A stretch of DNA of 57,131 nucleotides from a delta proteobacterium NaphS2 (lineage in GTDB: Bacteria; Desulfobacterota; DSM-4660; Desulfatiglandales; Desulfatiglandaceae): positions 1-57,131 of the forward strand of contig ADZZ01000800.1 in NCBI GenBank assembly GCA_000179315.1, given 5' to 3'. Shown piece after piece: positions 43,212-53,551 of this stretch. The translations under genes were made by a program, and so were the position numbers. The notes under the pieces are model-generated. The model saw only the letters and a program-made list of their open reading frames with translations. It had not been told where the DNA came from and did no database searches. Each line of letters opens with the position of its first letter. The first letter of the stretch is position 1.

Positions 43212-44389
43212 GATCCGCTTTCTCCCGAAACTTGGGCGGCCACCAACCCCGCCGCCTCGGACAGGTCTTTCGCCACCAGGAATTTTAATCCCGATCCCTC
43301 AAGGATCTTTCTCCCTTCATCCACATTGGTCCCTTCCAGTCTTACGATCAGGGGAACCTGTATGCGACTCTTTTGCGCAGCGGCCACCACTCCCCGCGCC
43401 AGGACATCGCACCTGAGGATGCCCCCGAAGATGTTCACAAGGATCGCCCGAACACGGTCGTCCCCCAGAATGATCTCGAATCCCTTTGTGATCATCTCCT
43501 CGGTGGCGCCGCCCCCCACGTCCAGGAAATTGGCCGGTTCCGCGCCGGCACCTTTGATGAGGTCCATGGTCGCCATGGCCAGCCCCGCACCGTTCACCAT
43601 GGCACCGATATTGCCGTCCAGACGGATATAGTTCAGGTTGTAGGCGGCGGCCGTCAATTCCAGGGGGTCCGTTCCACTGGTATCTTCAAGTTTCACAATC
43701 TCTTTCTGCCGGAAAAGGGCGTTGTCATCGATGTTGAGTTTGGCATCCAGCGCAAGGACCTTGCCGGCCTTTGTAATGATCAGCGGATTGATCTCCACCA
43801 GGGAACAATCCAGGGACATAAAGACCTTGTAGAGGTTGGCCATGACATTTATCAGTTCCCGAAGGGTTTCGGTGGACGGCAGCGGATCCAACCGGTAAGC
43901 CAGATTCCTTGCCTGATACGGCATCCAACCGGTAGCCGGGTCCACGCATTCGGTCCAGATCAATTCGGGGGTCTGGGCTGCCACTTCTTCAATGGACATA
44001 CCCCCCGCTGGACTGAAGATCATGGCGGGCATGGCAGCGGCGCGGTCCACCACCATGCCCAGATAGAACTCCCGGTCAATATCCACGCCCTCTTCGATGA
44101 GCACCTGATTTACTTTCACCCCTTCAGGCCCCGTCTGCGGGGTTACCAAAGAGGATCCTAAGAGTGACTTTGCGGTTGAAACCACCGCATCTTTTTCCAT
44201 GACGACCTTAACGCCGCCGCCCTTGCCCCGGCCGCCGGCATGTACCTGGGCCTTCACCACCCAAGGCGGTCCGTTTATCATCTCACAGACCTTCCCCGCT
44301 TCATCCGGGTCGGTTGCCACCCGCCCGTTCGGGACCGGTATCCCCCATTTTCCAAAAATTTCTTTTGCCTGATATTCATGTATCTTCAT
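43208..44389 (-). CDS. sucC: Succinyl-CoA synthetase beta subunit
   Basis: This 393-aa subunit starts [20 protein letters not shown] at ATG 44389, with AAAAGGA 10 bases upstream; the frame opens six codons earlier. The ATP-grasp nucleotide-binding part has [19 protein letters not shown], and the C-terminal ligase domain has [10 protein letters not shown] and the [15 protein letters not shown] strand. Operon order is sucC, sucD, mutase. No own promoter is obvious beyond the AT-rich spacer upstream. Confidence 0.96.
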   Translation of the reverse strand: MKIHEYQAKEIFGKWGIPVPNGRVATDPDEAGKVCEMINGPPWVVKAQVHAGGRGKGGGVKVVMEKDAVVSTAKSLLGSSLVTPQTGPEGVKVNQVLIEEGVDIDREFYLGMVVDRAAAMPAMIFSPAGGMSIEEVAAQTPELIWTECVDPATGWMPYQARNLAYRLDPLPSTETLRELINVMANLYKVFMSLDCSLVEINPLIITKAGKVLALDAKLNIDDNALFRQKEIVKLEDTSGTDPLELTAAAYNLNYIRLDGNIGAMVNGAGLAMATMDLIKGAGAEPANFLDVGGGATEEMITKGFEIILGDDRVRAILVNIFGGILRCDVLARGVVAAAQKSRIQVPLIVRLEGTNVDEGRKILEGSGLKFLVAKDLSEAAGLVAAQVSGESGS

Positions 44390-44407
44390 CGCGCGTGTCC
44401 TTTTCAA

Positions 44408-44868
44408 ATTTTCTGTCTACAGTTAAATGTGTATGTCTAAACTCGGTTCTCACCAGACGGCGAAGCCTCTTAAGCGGATTGATGATTTTTTCCGTGCTAG
44501 GGATCATCTTCTCGGTGGTAAAAGTGTTAATGAATTCATGGACCGGAAAAAAGATATCCTGTTTTGTCCCCTTTGCGGGGACGTCTGAAATGGATACGGT
44601 CCCGTTCTCCGGTTTTAATTACGACCAATCTGTCAAATTCCTATAGGTGAATCGATTGGTTGTCAATAAAAAACAAAACCCGGAATTTTGATAGATGAAT
44701 TACAATCAATCCCATATTTTTTAATCCGCACACGGGGATTTGGTTAGTAATTTCCGGTGAGGAAAGAATTGTTTGCGAATTAGACGCATTCATCTTGACA
44801 GGATTAGGAGATTTCCGTGATACTGAATATTTGTAGTTGGAAAAGTCATTGAGGAGATATCCTGATAC
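44408..44868. other. Divergent spacer between sucC and ispG with candidate promoter
   Basis: This 460-bp AT-rich region carries no supported gene. Near ispG, TTCATCTTGACA includes TTGACA (44795-44800), followed 18 bases later by GATACT (44819-44824), a plausible sigma-70 promoter about 45 bases before the ispG start. The sucC promoter must lie on the other side, but I cannot place it. A weak sucC-proximal stretch (44440-44660) looks like former coding DNA without a frame. Confidence 0.45.
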
Positions 44869-45936
44869 ATGCCCATAGAAAGAATGCGTAGACCCACGAA
44901 AATGATCCACGTCGGTGATGTGCCCATTGGCGGCGGTGCGCCCATCGCCGTTCAATCCATGACCAACACGGATACCCGGAATGTGAGCAAAACGGTCGCA
45001 CAAATCGAACGCCTGGCTGAGGCGGGGTGTGACATCGTTCGCCTGGCCATACCCGATGAGGCGGCTGTTGAGGCTTTCGGGGAGATTAAAAAGAAGGTCA
45101 AGCCGCCGCTCATCGCCGATATCCATTTTGATCACCGGCTGGCCCTGAGGGTTCTGAAGGTCGGAGCTCATGGCCTGCGTATCAATCCCGGTAATATCGG
45201 CGGCCCGGAATCGGTAAAAAAAGTAGTATCGGCGGCCCGGGAAGCGGAAGCCCCCATACGGATCGGGGTTAATGCAGGTTCCCTGCACCGGGATGTGATT
45301 AAAAAATTCGGTGGGCCCACGCCCGAGGCCATGGTTGAAAGTGCCATGGAACATGTAAAGATATTAGAGGACCTCGATTTTCCCCATATCAAGATTTCTT
45401 TGAAATCTTCCGACGTAAAAAATACCATCGCCGCCTACGAACTTCTGAGTGAGCGGGTCGACTATCCGCTCCATCTGGGGGTGACCGAGGCCGGTACCTT
45501 GATTTCCGGGACCGTCAAAAGTACCATGGGCATCGGATTTCTACTGGCGGAAGGGATCGGAGATACCTTTCGGGTGTCGCTCACCCGTGATCCCGAAGAA
45601 GAAATTCGCGTGGCCTACGAGATTCTAAGGTGCCTGGGTTTAAGGTCCCGAGGGCCCGAGATTATATCGTGTCCTACCTGCGGCCGATGTGAAATAGATC
45701 TCTTCTCCCTGGTGGATGAAGTGGAAAGAGCCATATCCGGCATCAAAGCGTCTCCCAAAGTGGCCATCATGGGGTGCGTGGTCAATGGACCGGGTGAAGC
45801 CCGTGAGGCGGACGTGGGAGTTGCCGGTGGACGAGGGCAGGGGATTTTGTTTAAAAAAGGAGAAGTGGTGCGCAAGGTCCCGGAAAACCGGTTGGCAGAG
45901 GTGCTGATCGCCCAGGTCAAAGAAATTGCTAAATGA
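44869..45936 (+). CDS. ispG: 4-hydroxy-3-methylbut-2-en-1-yl diphosphate synthase
   Basis: This 355-aa [4Fe-4S] enzyme of the MEP isoprenoid pathway is the usual bacterial length. It has VQSMTNTDTRNV, the TIM-barrel INPGNIGG, a C-terminal cluster site with CPTCGRCEIDL and the third Cys in IMGCVVNGPGEA, and the Glu contributed by the latter loop. GAGGAG precedes the ATG. A long hairpin separates it from proS, and the two may still be transcribed together. Confidence 0.96.
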   Translation: MPIERMRRPTKMIHVGDVPIGGGAPIAVQSMTNTDTRNVSKTVAQIERLAEAGCDIVRLAIPDEAAVEAFGEIKKKVKPPLIADIHFDHRLALRVLKVGAHGLRINPGNIGGPESVKKVVSAAREAEAPIRIGVNAGSLHRDVIKKFGGPTPEAMVESAMEHVKILEDLDFPHIKISLKSSDVKNTIAAYELLSERVDYPLHLGVTEAGTLISGTVKSTMGIGFLLAEGIGDTFRVSLTRDPEEEIRVAYEILRCLGLRSRGPEIISCPTCGRCEIDLFSLVDEVERAISGIKASPKVAIMGCVVNGPGEAREADVGVAGGRGQGILFKKGEVVRKVPENRLAEVLIAQVKEIAK

Positions 45937-45947
45937 GATATAAGAGT

Positions 45948-46030
45948 GCAGGGTGCAGTTATCAGGGGGCAGCAAATAACCTTCGATATTCCTTCTGCAC
46001 CCTGACAACTGCCCCCTGATAACTTTTTTA
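45948..46030 (+). terminator. Interleaved inverted repeats followed by a T-run (terminator or attenuator) between ispG and proS
   Basis: Arm GTTATCAGGGGGCAG (45958-45972) pairs perfectly with CTGCCCCCTGATAAC (46009-46023), which runs into TTTTTT. A second pair, CAGGGTGCAG (45950-45959) and CTGCACCCTG (45995-46004), interleaves with it and shares two bases, so the helices would compete or form a pseudoknot. The position before the proS start would suit attenuation. Confidence 0.65.
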
Positions 46031-46055
46031 AAAAAGGAGAGCGCCAAGAAATATT

Positions 46056-47783
46056 ATGCGATATTCCAGCTATTTTATTCCCACGAAAAAGGAAATCCCG
46101 GCCGATGCGGAGATCATCAGCCATCAGTTGATGATTCGAGCCGGTATGATTCGAAAACTGACTTCGGGCATTTACACCTACCTTCCCGTCGGTCTTAAAT
46201 CCATCCGGAAAGTGGAAAATATCGTTCGGGAGGAGATGAACCGGGCAGGCGCCATCGAAGTTCTCATGCCGGCCGTTCAGCCCGCCGAATTGTGGCAGGA
46301 GAGCGGCCGATGGGAATATTATGGCCGGGAACTGCTGCGTTTTAAGGATCGACATGACAGGGATGCCTGTATGGGGCCCACCCACGAAGAGGTGATCACG
46401 GACCTGGTGCGAAAAGAAATTCATTCCTACAAACAGATGCCCATCAATCTTTACCAGATTCAGACAAAGTTCAGGGACGAAATCCGTCCCCGTTTCGGCA
46501 TCATGCGCGGCCGCGAATTCATTATGAAGGACGCTTACAGCTTTGACGTGGATGAGGCGGGGGCCAACCGCAGCTACGAGGCCATGTACGAAGCCTATGA
46601 ACGGATATTTCAACGATGCGGTCTGAAGTTCAGGGCCGTTGAAGCCGATTCGGGAACCATCGGCGGAAGCTATTCACACGAATTCATGGTGCTGGCCGAT
46701 TCGGGTGAAGACCAGATTGTCAACTGCGCAACGTGCAGTTATGCGGCCAACCTGGAACGGGCGGAAGTAAAGGCGGAAGAGAATATGACGCCGCCGGACC
46801 TCAATGAATTGATGGGCCTGGAGCGCGTGGAGACGCCGGGTCAGCGAACCATCGACGAGGTGGCGCACTTTCTGAATGTCACGTCTCAAAATCTGGTGAA
46901 GACTCTCATTTATGTGGTCGATGAAGAACCGGTAGCGGTCCTGGTTCGCGGCGACCATGAATTGAACGAAGCCAAGCTAAAGAATGCATTGGATGCCCAG
47001 TCCGTTGAAATGGCTTCCGAACGGACCGTTGAAGAAACCACCGGCGCCCCCATGGGATTTGCGGGTCCGGTGGGTCTAAAAATCAAGGTGTTGGCGGATA
47101 ATGTGGTCAGGACCATGGCCAATTTTGTGGTGGGAGGCAATGAAAAAGACCTCCACCTCAAGAATGTGAATCTCGAAAGGGACTTCAAGATTTCCCTTTT
47201 CGGTGATTTGAGGACCATTGCCGAAGGCGACCCCTGTCCCCGTTGCGGCGGCGCCATGTCTTTTGGCAGGGGCATCGAAGTCGGGCATGTGTTTAAGTTG
47301 GGGGTCAAATACAGCGAGGCCATGAAAGCTCTTTTCCTCAATGAACAGGGGAAAGAACTTCCCATGATCATGGGGTGCTACGGCATCGGCATCGGCCGGA
47401 CGGTGGCGGCTGCCATCGAGCAGAACCATGACGAAAACGGCATTGTCTTTCCCATTCCCGTGGCCCCATTTGAGGTGTCCATTCTGCCCCTGCAGATGCA
47501 TAATGACCATGTGGTAAATGCCGCGGATAAAATCTACGAGGAACTCATGAAAAGCGGCATCGATGCGCTTCTGGATGACCGGGATGAGAGGGCGGGGGTC
47601 AAATTCAACGATGCCGACCTGCTGGGAATACCGGTGCGTATTACCGTGGGCTCGCGGGGCCTTAAGAACGGGGAGGTGGAAGTCAAGCTGCGATCGGAAG
47701 CGGAAAGTTTCACCGTGCCGCTGGACAACGCCGCAATTGCCATTGGGAAAACGGTGAAAGACCTCTATGATTCGCTTAAATGA
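46056..47783 (+). CDS. proS: Prolyl-tRNA synthetase (bacterial type)
   Basis: This 575-aa class II synthetase has the bacterial insertion (editing) domain. Motif 1 region: [20 protein letters not shown]. Motif 2 region: [23 protein letters not shown] split over its loop. The editing insertion has [19 protein letters not shown], motif 3 is [18 protein letters not shown], and the C-terminal anticodon domain ends with [26 protein letters not shown] precedes the ATG. The stop overlaps the relA/spoT homologue start by 17 bases, so the two are coupled. Confidence 0.97.
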   Translation: MRYSSYFIPTKKEIPADAEIISHQLMIRAGMIRKLTSGIYTYLPVGLKSIRKVENIVREEMNRAGAIEVLMPAVQPAELWQESGRWEYYGRELLRFKDRHDRDACMGPTHEEVITDLVRKEIHSYKQMPINLYQIQTKFRDEIRPRFGIMRGREFIMKDAYSFDVDEAGANRSYEAMYEAYERIFQRCGLKFRAVEADSGTIGGSYSHEFMVLADSGEDQIVNCATCSYAANLERAEVKAEENMTPPDLNELMGLERVETPGQRTIDEVAHFLNVTSQNLVKTLIYVVDEEPVAVLVRGDHELNEAKLKNALDAQSVEMASERTVEETTGAPMGFAGPVGLKIKVLADNVVRTMANFVVGGNEKDLHLKNVNLERDFKISLFGDLRTIAEGDPCPRCGGAMSFGRGIEVGHVFKLGVKYSEAMKALFLNEQGKELPMIMGCYGIGIGRTVAAAIEQNHDENGIVFPIPVAPFEVSILPLQMHNDHVVNAADKIYEELMKSGIDALLDDRDERAGVKFNDADLLGIPVRITVGSRGLKNGEVEVKLRSEAESFTVPLDNAAIAIGKTVKDLYDSLK

Positions 47784-49917
47784 CATTACCTCTCAGGTCC
47801 TCAGCTATCACCCGAAAGCGGACATTGAACTGATTGAGAAGGCCTATGTGTACTCCGCCAAAGTACACCAGGGACAGATTCGTCTTTCAGGGGAGCCCTA
47901 TCTCTCCCATCCGCTGGAAGCCGCTTATATCCTGACCCAGTTGAAAATGGATGTCGTCTGTATCGCTGCCGGACTCCTTCATGACGTCGTTGAGGATACC
48001 CACGCAAGCCTGGAGGAGATTTCCGGGCTTTTTGGAGAGGAGACCGCCAATATTGTGGACGGCGTCACCAAAATCAGCAAAATTCATTTTAAAAGTTCGA
48101 AGCAACGTCAGGCCGAAAATGTCCGCAAGATGATTCTCGCCATGTCCACGGATATCCGGGTGATTCTCGTGAAACTGGCCGACCGGCTCCACAACATGCG
48201 GACCCTCGGATTTCAACCCGAGAAAAAGCAGCGGTCCATTGCCACCGAGACGTTGGACATTTATGCGCCTCTGGCCGGCAGGATGGGTATCCACTGGATC
48301 AAGTCGAACCTGGAAGACCTCTGCCTTTTCTATCTGGAGCCTAAGATTTATGCCAGCATCAAAAGCCTGACGGCGCGGCGTCAGAGTGAGATGGGCGATT
48401 TCATGAAGCGCGTCCAGGATATTCTCACTGATGAACTGGGAAAGGTCAATATTGCGGCCACCATCAAGGGACGTCAGAAACACTTCTACAGCATCTATAA
48501 AAAGATGATAGCCCAGGATCTGGAGGTGGGTCAGGTGTTCGATATCCTGGCTTTTCGGGTGATTGTCAGCAGCATCAAAGAATGCTATGAGGCGCTCGGG
48601 CACATCCATTCCATCTGGAAGCCGGTCAGCAAACGCTTCAAAGACTACATTTCCGTTCCCAAAGCCAATATGTACCAATCCCTGCACACCACGGTGTTTG
48701 GTCCCATGAAGGAAAGAATGGAAGTCCAGATCAGGACCTGGGAGATGCACCATGTGGCCGAGAGCGGTATCGCGGCACACTGGAAGTACAAAGAAGGCAG
48801 GGCGGTTCAGAAGGCCGATGAAAAACGGTTTGCTTGGCTTAAGGAGCTGTTGGACTGGCAGAAAAATCTTGATGATCCCCAGGAATTTCTGGAAACCGTG
48901 AAGATGGATCTCTTTCCGGATGAGGTCTATGTGTTCACGCCTACCGGTGAGGTGAAATCCTTTCCCAAGGGTGCCACCATGATCGATTTTGCCTACAGCA
49001 TTCATTCGGAAGTGGGCGAAAAATGCTCGGGGGCCAAGGTGGACGGCCGTATGGTTCCCCTGCGGGCTGAATTGAAAAACGGCAATATCGTGGAGGTGAT
49101 AACCTCTCCGAAACAGCATCCCAGCAAAGACTGGTTGACTTTTGTAAAGACGTCAAGGGCAAGAACCAAAATCAGACAATGGATCAAAACACAAGGGAAG
49201 GAAGAGAGTATCAGTCTGGGAAAAAGCATTCTGGAAAAAGCCCTGCAACATGAGCGTCTGACGGTTCCCAATTTGCTCAAGAGTGAACAGGTGACCGCGG
49301 TGGCAAAAGAACTTTCCTTTCAAACGGGGGAAGATCTGATTGCCGAAATCGGTTTTGGAAAGATATCTCCCAATCAGGTGGTAACCCGTCTCAGGCCAAA
49401 ACTGGCCGACAAGGAGGATACCCACCAGGGTCTGGTCAGCAAGGTGGTCAGCCGGTTTACCCGACCCAAGGCGGATGTGGGCATCAAGGTGGATGGTGTG
49501 AGCGATATGCTGCTTCATTTTGCCAACTGCTGTCAGCCCCTGCCGGGTGAGAAAGTGGTAGGCTTTATTACCCGTGGCAGCGGCGTGGCCATTCACAACG
49601 CAAATTGCCGGCACGCTAAAGAAGCGGATCCGGATCGCCTGGTGGCTGTCACCTGGGCGCCCAGCGAGAAAAGTACCTACCCGGCCAGGTTGCGGGTCAG
49701 TACGGTGGAGGGGAAGGGGATTCTGGCGGATATCAGTACCGTCTTCAGCCAAAAAGATGCCAATATCATCCAGGCCGAAGTGAAAACCACGGTGGACAAT
49801 AAAGGCATCGCTCTTTTTACCATTGAGGTGGAGAGTTATGACCAGCTTCAGGACATTATTCGCACCCTTAAAAAGGTGAAAAATGTGCTGGTGGTGGAAC
49901 GGCTTCAGGACGCTTGA
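47767..49917 (+). CDS. Bifunctional (p)ppGpp synthetase/hydrolase (RelA/SpoT homologue)
   Basis: This 716-aa stringent-response enzyme has an N-terminal HD hydrolase domain with an intact HDVVEDT motif and [14 protein letters not shown], so it should degrade (p)ppGpp. The synthetase domain has [13 protein letters not shown] and [10 protein letters not shown], with [12 protein letters not shown] domain ([20 protein letters not shown]), a zinc-finger-like [20 protein letters not shown] and a C-terminal ACT domain follow. It is the long Rsh type. Its start lies within the end of proS, linking it to aminoacylation. Confidence 0.96.
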   Translation: MIRLNDITSQVLSYHPKADIELIEKAYVYSAKVHQGQIRLSGEPYLSHPLEAAYILTQLKMDVVCIAAGLLHDVVEDTHASLEEISGLFGEETANIVDGVTKISKIHFKSSKQRQAENVRKMILAMSTDIRVILVKLADRLHNMRTLGFQPEKKQRSIATETLDIYAPLAGRMGIHWIKSNLEDLCLFYLEPKIYASIKSLTARRQSEMGDFMKRVQDILTDELGKVNIAATIKGRQKHFYSIYKKMIAQDLEVGQVFDILAFRVIVSSIKECYEALGHIHSIWKPVSKRFKDYISVPKANMYQSLHTTVFGPMKERMEVQIRTWEMHHVAESGIAAHWKYKEGRAVQKADEKRFAWLKELLDWQKNLDDPQEFLETVKMDLFPDEVYVFTPTGEVKSFPKGATMIDFAYSIHSEVGEKCSGAKVDGRMVPLRAELKNGNIVEVITSPKQHPSKDWLTFVKTSRARTKIRQWIKTQGKEESISLGKSILEKALQHERLTVPNLLKSEQVTAVAKELSFQTGEDLIAEIGFGKISPNQVVTRLRPKLADKEDTHQGLVSKVVSRFTRPKADVGIKVDGVSDMLLHFANCCQPLPGEKVVGFITRGSGVAIHNANCRHAKEADPDRLVAVTWAPSEKSTYPARLRVSTVEGKGILADISTVFSQKDANIIQAEVKTTVDNKGIALFTIEVESYDQLQDIIRTLKKVKNVLVVERLQDA

Positions 49918-50117
49918 AAGGTTCTCTTAACGGGTTTTTCAACAAGGCCGGATTTGATACAGCTGGTGCATGCCTTTATTTTGACGTTTTGACCGTCCCT
50001 GACGCACCTGACGCTTTGAAGATTTGGGTACCAGCGTTTTTTGGTTTTATTGTGAGCGTGGCTGACGTTGTAACCGGTGAGCGGTCCCTTGCCACAGATA
50101 TCGCATACTTTTGACAT
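49905..50117 (-). CDS. rpmB: 50S ribosomal protein L28
   Basis: This 70-aa protein begins [20 protein letters not shown] and has [12 protein letters not shown] and [10 protein letters not shown], the L28 pattern with two CxxC motifs (CDIC, CTSC) that may bind zinc. The ribosome site is GAGGGAAC before the ATG at 50117; the frame open upstream to 50393 is antisense to the regulator and not used. It converges on the relA/spoT homologue with a 13-base overlap of the stops. Confidence 0.95.
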   Translation of the reverse strand: MSKVCDICGKGPLTGYNVSHAHNKTKKRWYPNLQSVRCVRDGQNVKIKACTSCIKSGLVEKPVKRTFQAS

Positions 50118-50199
50118 TTGAATGTTCCCTCCCTCATAACCATTATCGTAATCCGTCCATATATCCGATCCTGTTCCGAATATCAAGCACTTTTCCACG

Positions 50200-50889
50200 C
50201 TAATCCATTTTTTTCCCTTCAACGGCAAGGGATTCGAGGGCCTCTCGATCCAGCAACCGGATCTTGCGGTCTTCCATCTCGATGAGACCCTGCTTGCCCA
50301 TACGGCCAAAGATTCGAGAAAGTGTTTCGGGAATCGTTCCCAGAAGACTTGCCAGCTGCCCCTTTGAAATGTCCAGCGCGACAAATTCCTCACGCCCCTG
50401 CTCCGTCGACAGATAAAGTAGATACGCAGCCAGGCGGGCGGGGACTTCTTTCAAGGAAAGGTTTTCAATTTGTTGGGTGAACTGTCGAAGCCGCATGGAC
50501 AAGACGGCCAACATGTTCAGGGCCAGGGATGGATGGGATGTGATCAGGTCAAGAAATGCGGATCTCGGAAAAAAAAGGAGCCGTGATGCTTGAATGGCTT
50601 CAGCATTGGCGGGGAATCGCCGGCCGGAAAATACGGGTACCTCTCCAAAGGGTTCTCCGGGGCCGAAGACATGAAGAATTTGCTCCTTGCCTGATACGGA
50701 TACCTTGAAAATTTTTACCTGTCCTTCCGCCACCAGATAAAAACCGTTCCCTTCATCCTGCTCCATGAAGATGGTCTCCCCTTTCAAATATTTTTTGGAT
50801 ACGGCAACGTCGCGAATCTTTTCAAGATATTGCGCGGGAAGACCCTCAAAAATAAGGGTTTTCGAAATAATTTCCAGATCGCTTATCAT
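50200..50889 (-). CDS. Crp/Fnr-family transcriptional regulator
   Basis: This 229-aa regulator has an N-terminal cyclic-nucleotide-binding-like beta-roll ([20 protein letters not shown], then [20 protein letters not shown]) and a C-terminal winged HTH ([20 protein letters not shown]). Fnr's N-terminal Cys cluster is absent, so it does not sense oxygen in that way. The phosphate-binding Glu and Arg of Crp are only partly matched ([13 protein letters not shown]), so the ligand is uncertain. GAGGAG precedes the ATG. No target can be assigned; the acyl-CoA dehydrogenase/etf operon lies nearby on the other strand. Confidence 0.92.
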   Translation of the reverse strand: MISDLEIISKTLIFEGLPAQYLEKIRDVAVSKKYLKGETIFMEQDEGNGFYLVAEGQVKIFKVSVSGKEQILHVFGPGEPFGEVPVFSGRRFPANAEAIQASRLLFFPRSAFLDLITSHPSLALNMLAVLSMRLRQFTQQIENLSLKEVPARLAAYLLYLSTEQGREEFVALDISKGQLASLLGTIPETLSRIFGRMGKQGLIEMEDRKIRLLDREALESLAVEGKKMD

Positions 50890-51083
50890 TGCGTTTGCTC
50901 CTCGATGACACCTTTATTGATTTGGATTAGAGAAATGCTGAGATTACCCTTTTTTTCATTGAAAAGCAAAGCGTTAACTGGTATGAAAACAAAACATCAA
51001 GAAGAAGGGTGCGGTTGGGTTTCAGCGATCACCGGAGCCCCGGGACAGGGATTATGTTGAAATACTGCAGGAGGATATGGGCA

Positions 51084-51449
51084 ATGAAAGAGCTGGAAAC
51101 ACTGATGAAGACGTTTGGTGAAGGTTTGAGAACATTGGCCCAGGGCGTTCATGCCATCGCGGATAAACTGGACAGTTATGTGGAGTCGTCTAAGGGAGAC
51201 GCGGGTTTTGGAACCGCCCCTGAGTCTGCTGAAGAAAATGCTGAGACAGTGGATTTTCAGCAAAAAGTGGCCGTCAATGCAACGGAGGTGGTTTACGAAA
51301 CCATTCTTCGCGCGGCAAAACCCATTACCATGGGCGAATTGAGTGAGAAGACGGGCTATGACCGGAAAAAATTGAATAATATTCTTTACCGGCTCAGAAA
51401 ACAGGATAAAATCAAGAATGTCACCAAGGGTGTGTATACCATAAAGTGA
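51084..51449 (+). CDS. Small winged-helix protein, uncharacterised
   Basis: This 121-aa protein starts at ATG 51084 with AGGAGG upstream. An N-terminal amphipathic helix (LETLMKTFGEGLRTLAQGVHA) could dimerise. After an acidic linker comes a winged-helix-like C-terminus (ILRAAKPITMGELSEKTGYD then KKLNNILYRLRKQDKIKNVT). This C-terminal layout is shared by many small prokaryotic regulators and methylation-sensing domains. The DNA target and family are unknown. Confidence 0.75.
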   Translation: MKELETLMKTFGEGLRTLAQGVHAIADKLDSYVESSKGDAGFGTAPESAEENAETVDFQQKVAVNATEVVYETILRAAKPITMGELSEKTGYDRKKLNNILYRLRKQDKIKNVTKGVYTIK

Positions 51450-51604
51450 AGGCTGCGATACCTGAATAAAGCGGTCTTTCCGGCTGAAGCGATTGATATT
51501 CCCGCCCATCCAAACACATCTGACACTTTTAAAAGCCGGCCCTGTTTTGACCCATCCGTCAACAGGTGTTCCGGTTTTTTTGATTTTGGAAATAAAGAGA
51601 ATTT

Positions 51605-52750
51605 ATGGACAGTCTTCTATCTGAAAAGCATCGTATTGTGAGGCGTTCTGTTCGATCTTTCTGCGAACGGGAAATCAGGCCCATTGCCGGCGAGATTGAT
51701 CGCGAAGCGCGTTTTCCCTGGGAAGTGGTGGAAAAAATGGGGAAGCTGGGATATTTCGGCATTCAGGCCCCCGTAGAACTGGGTGGCGGGGGGCTCGATT
51801 CCATGAGTTATGCCATTATTGTGGAGGAAATCAGCAGGGCCAGCGGCAGCCTGGGCCTCTGCGTGACGGTTCACAACAGCGTGGCCCTGTATCCTATTCT
51901 GGCTTTCGGATCAGAGGAGCAGATAGCAAAATGGGCGCCGCCCCTGGCAAGCGGCCAAAAAATCGGTGCTTTTTGCCTGACGGAACCCAACGCAGGATCC
52001 GACGCATCGGGTATCGAGGGGACGGCCGTGGCCGACGGTGACGCCTATGTGGTCAATACCAACAAGGTATTTGTGACCAACGGCGGTGTGGCGGACATAT
52101 GCCTGCTGTTTCTTAAAACCAACCCATACGACGACCCCGGGGAGATCAGCGTGGTGGTGGCGGAACGGGGAACCCCCGGATTCGTGGTGGGAGATCTGGA
52201 AGACCTGTGCGGCATGCGGGCAAACCCGGTCAGTTCCATACGTCTTTATGATTGCCGTCTGTCTCGCGAAAATCTGCTGGGCCGGGCAGGCATGGGGCTC
52301 AAAATCGGGCTTGCAACGTTGGATACGGGCCGAATGGGCATTGCGGCGCAGGCCCTTGGAATCGCCCAGGCAGCCATGGAAGAAGGCATTCTTTATGCAC
52401 AACAGCGTCGCCAGTTCAGGGTTCCACTTGCAAAGCATCAGGCCATTCAGATGATGATTGCGGATATGGGCACCCTCGTGGAGGCCTCCCGATTGATGAC
52501 TTATCGGGCTGCCGCTTTTCGTGATGCCGGAAAAAGTTTTTCACAGGAATCGGCCATGGCGAAGCTTTTTGCATCGGAGGCCTGCTCTAAAGTGACGGAT
52601 ATGGCGGTGCAGATTCACGGTGGATACGGGTATTCCAAATCCTACGCCGTTGAGCGTTATTATCGCGACGCGCGGGTGACGAGAATTTACGAGGGATCCA
52701 GCGAGGTGCATCGAATGGTAATTGCCAGAGGGCTCATGGGGAAAAAGTAA
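51605..52750 (+). CDS. Acyl-CoA dehydrogenase (operon with etfBA)
   Basis: This 381-aa enzyme has FCLTEPNAGSDASGIEGTA, FVTNGGVADI, a QRRQFRVPLAKHQAIQM segment, QIHGGYGYSKSYAVERYYRD and IYEGSSEVHRMVIARGL with the catalytic Glu. It is close to short-chain or butyryl-CoA dehydrogenases. Its stop (TAA) shares a base with the etfB ATG, so enzyme and electron acceptor are translated together. The substrate is not determined. The start ATG at 51605 has only a weak ribosome site. Confidence 0.94.
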   Translation: MDSLLSEKHRIVRRSVRSFCEREIRPIAGEIDREARFPWEVVEKMGKLGYFGIQAPVELGGGGLDSMSYAIIVEEISRASGSLGLCVTVHNSVALYPILAFGSEEQIAKWAPPLASGQKIGAFCLTEPNAGSDASGIEGTAVADGDAYVVNTNKVFVTNGGVADICLLFLKTNPYDDPGEISVVVAERGTPGFVVGDLEDLCGMRANPVSSIRLYDCRLSRENLLGRAGMGLKIGLATLDTGRMGIAAQALGIAQAAMEEGILYAQQRRQFRVPLAKHQAIQMMIADMGTLVEASRLMTYRAAAFRDAGKSFSQESAMAKLFASEACSKVTDMAVQIHGGYGYSKSYAVERYYRDARVTRIYEGSSEVHRMVIARGLMGKK

Positions 52751-53529
52751 TGGGATTTCATATAGCGGTCTGTGTAAAATCGGTCATTCTGGAAGCACCT
52801 GCGGAACAGGTGATTCGAAATGAGGACAACTCGGAACTCAATCCGTTTGATCGGCCTGTCTTGGAGGCTGCTCTCAGACTTAAAGAGTTCTACGGCGGCC
52901 GTATCACCGCCCTTACAATGGGGCCTTCGGTGAGCCTTTCGGCGCTTCTGGAGGCCAGGGCATTCGGGGTGGATCGGGAGATCCTCATCTGTGACCCGGG
53001 TCTCGCCGGCTCGGACACCCTGGCCACATCAAGGGCTCTGGCGGCAGCCCTTCGGAAACTTGCGCCCCTTGATCTGGTGCTTTTCGGCGTTAGAACGGCT
53101 GACAGCGATACGGGGCAGGTAGGGCCTCAGACATCGGTCGCCCTGGGCATACCGTTTGTCGGTATGGTGCAAAGCATCGAGTGGAAGCAGGACGTTTTCA
53201 GGGTGAAACGGGTGGCGGATCATTTTGTGGAAGAATATGAAGTGAAAGGACCCGCGGCATTTACAATTCATCCCGGGGCTTTGGTTCCCAGGGATTTGGG
53301 CCTTGCAGGGATTGGCCGGGCATTTCAAGGGGACCGCGCGGAACGCTGGAATCTGAGGGATCTGGGTCTTCAGGCGGACCGGGCAGGGGATGCGGGTTCC
53401 CCCACACGGGTGCTTTCCATGAAGCGGGTTACGAAAACAAAACAATGCGAGTTCATAACGGGAGATGCCCTGGAGCAGGCGGACGCGCTGATGAAGCGGC
53501 TGTCGGAATCCGGTGCCCTCGGCGTTTGA
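52750..53529 (+). CDS. etfB: Electron transfer flavoprotein beta subunit
   Basis: This 259-aa subunit has ELNPFDRPVLEAALRLKE, GVRTADSDTGQVGPQTSVAL and VKRVADHFVEEYEVKGPA, all in the standard order. It binds AMP and pairs with EtfA to take electrons from acyl-CoA dehydrogenases. It overlaps the dehydrogenase upstream by one base. Its end runs just before the etfA start (the etfA frame opens inside it). Nothing is missing. Confidence 0.95.
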   Translation: MGFHIAVCVKSVILEAPAEQVIRNEDNSELNPFDRPVLEAALRLKEFYGGRITALTMGPSVSLSALLEARAFGVDREILICDPGLAGSDTLATSRALAAALRKLAPLDLVLFGVRTADSDTGQVGPQTSVALGIPFVGMVQSIEWKQDVFRVKRVADHFVEEYEVKGPAAFTIHPGALVPRDLGLAGIGRAFQGDRAERWNLRDLGLQADRAGDAGSPTRVLSMKRVTKTKQCEFITGDALEQADALMKRLSESGALGV

Positions 53530-53551
53530 CGAATATAGGGTGACTGAAAAA

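Noticed and set aside
47887-49119. Long open frame antisense to the relA/spoT homologue
   Set aside because: It is a mirror of a well-conserved gene without recognisable protein features.
50118-50393. N-terminal extension of the L28 frame
   Set aside because: The upstream part is in another frame of the Crp/Fnr gene, and the family start with its ribosome site lies at 50117.
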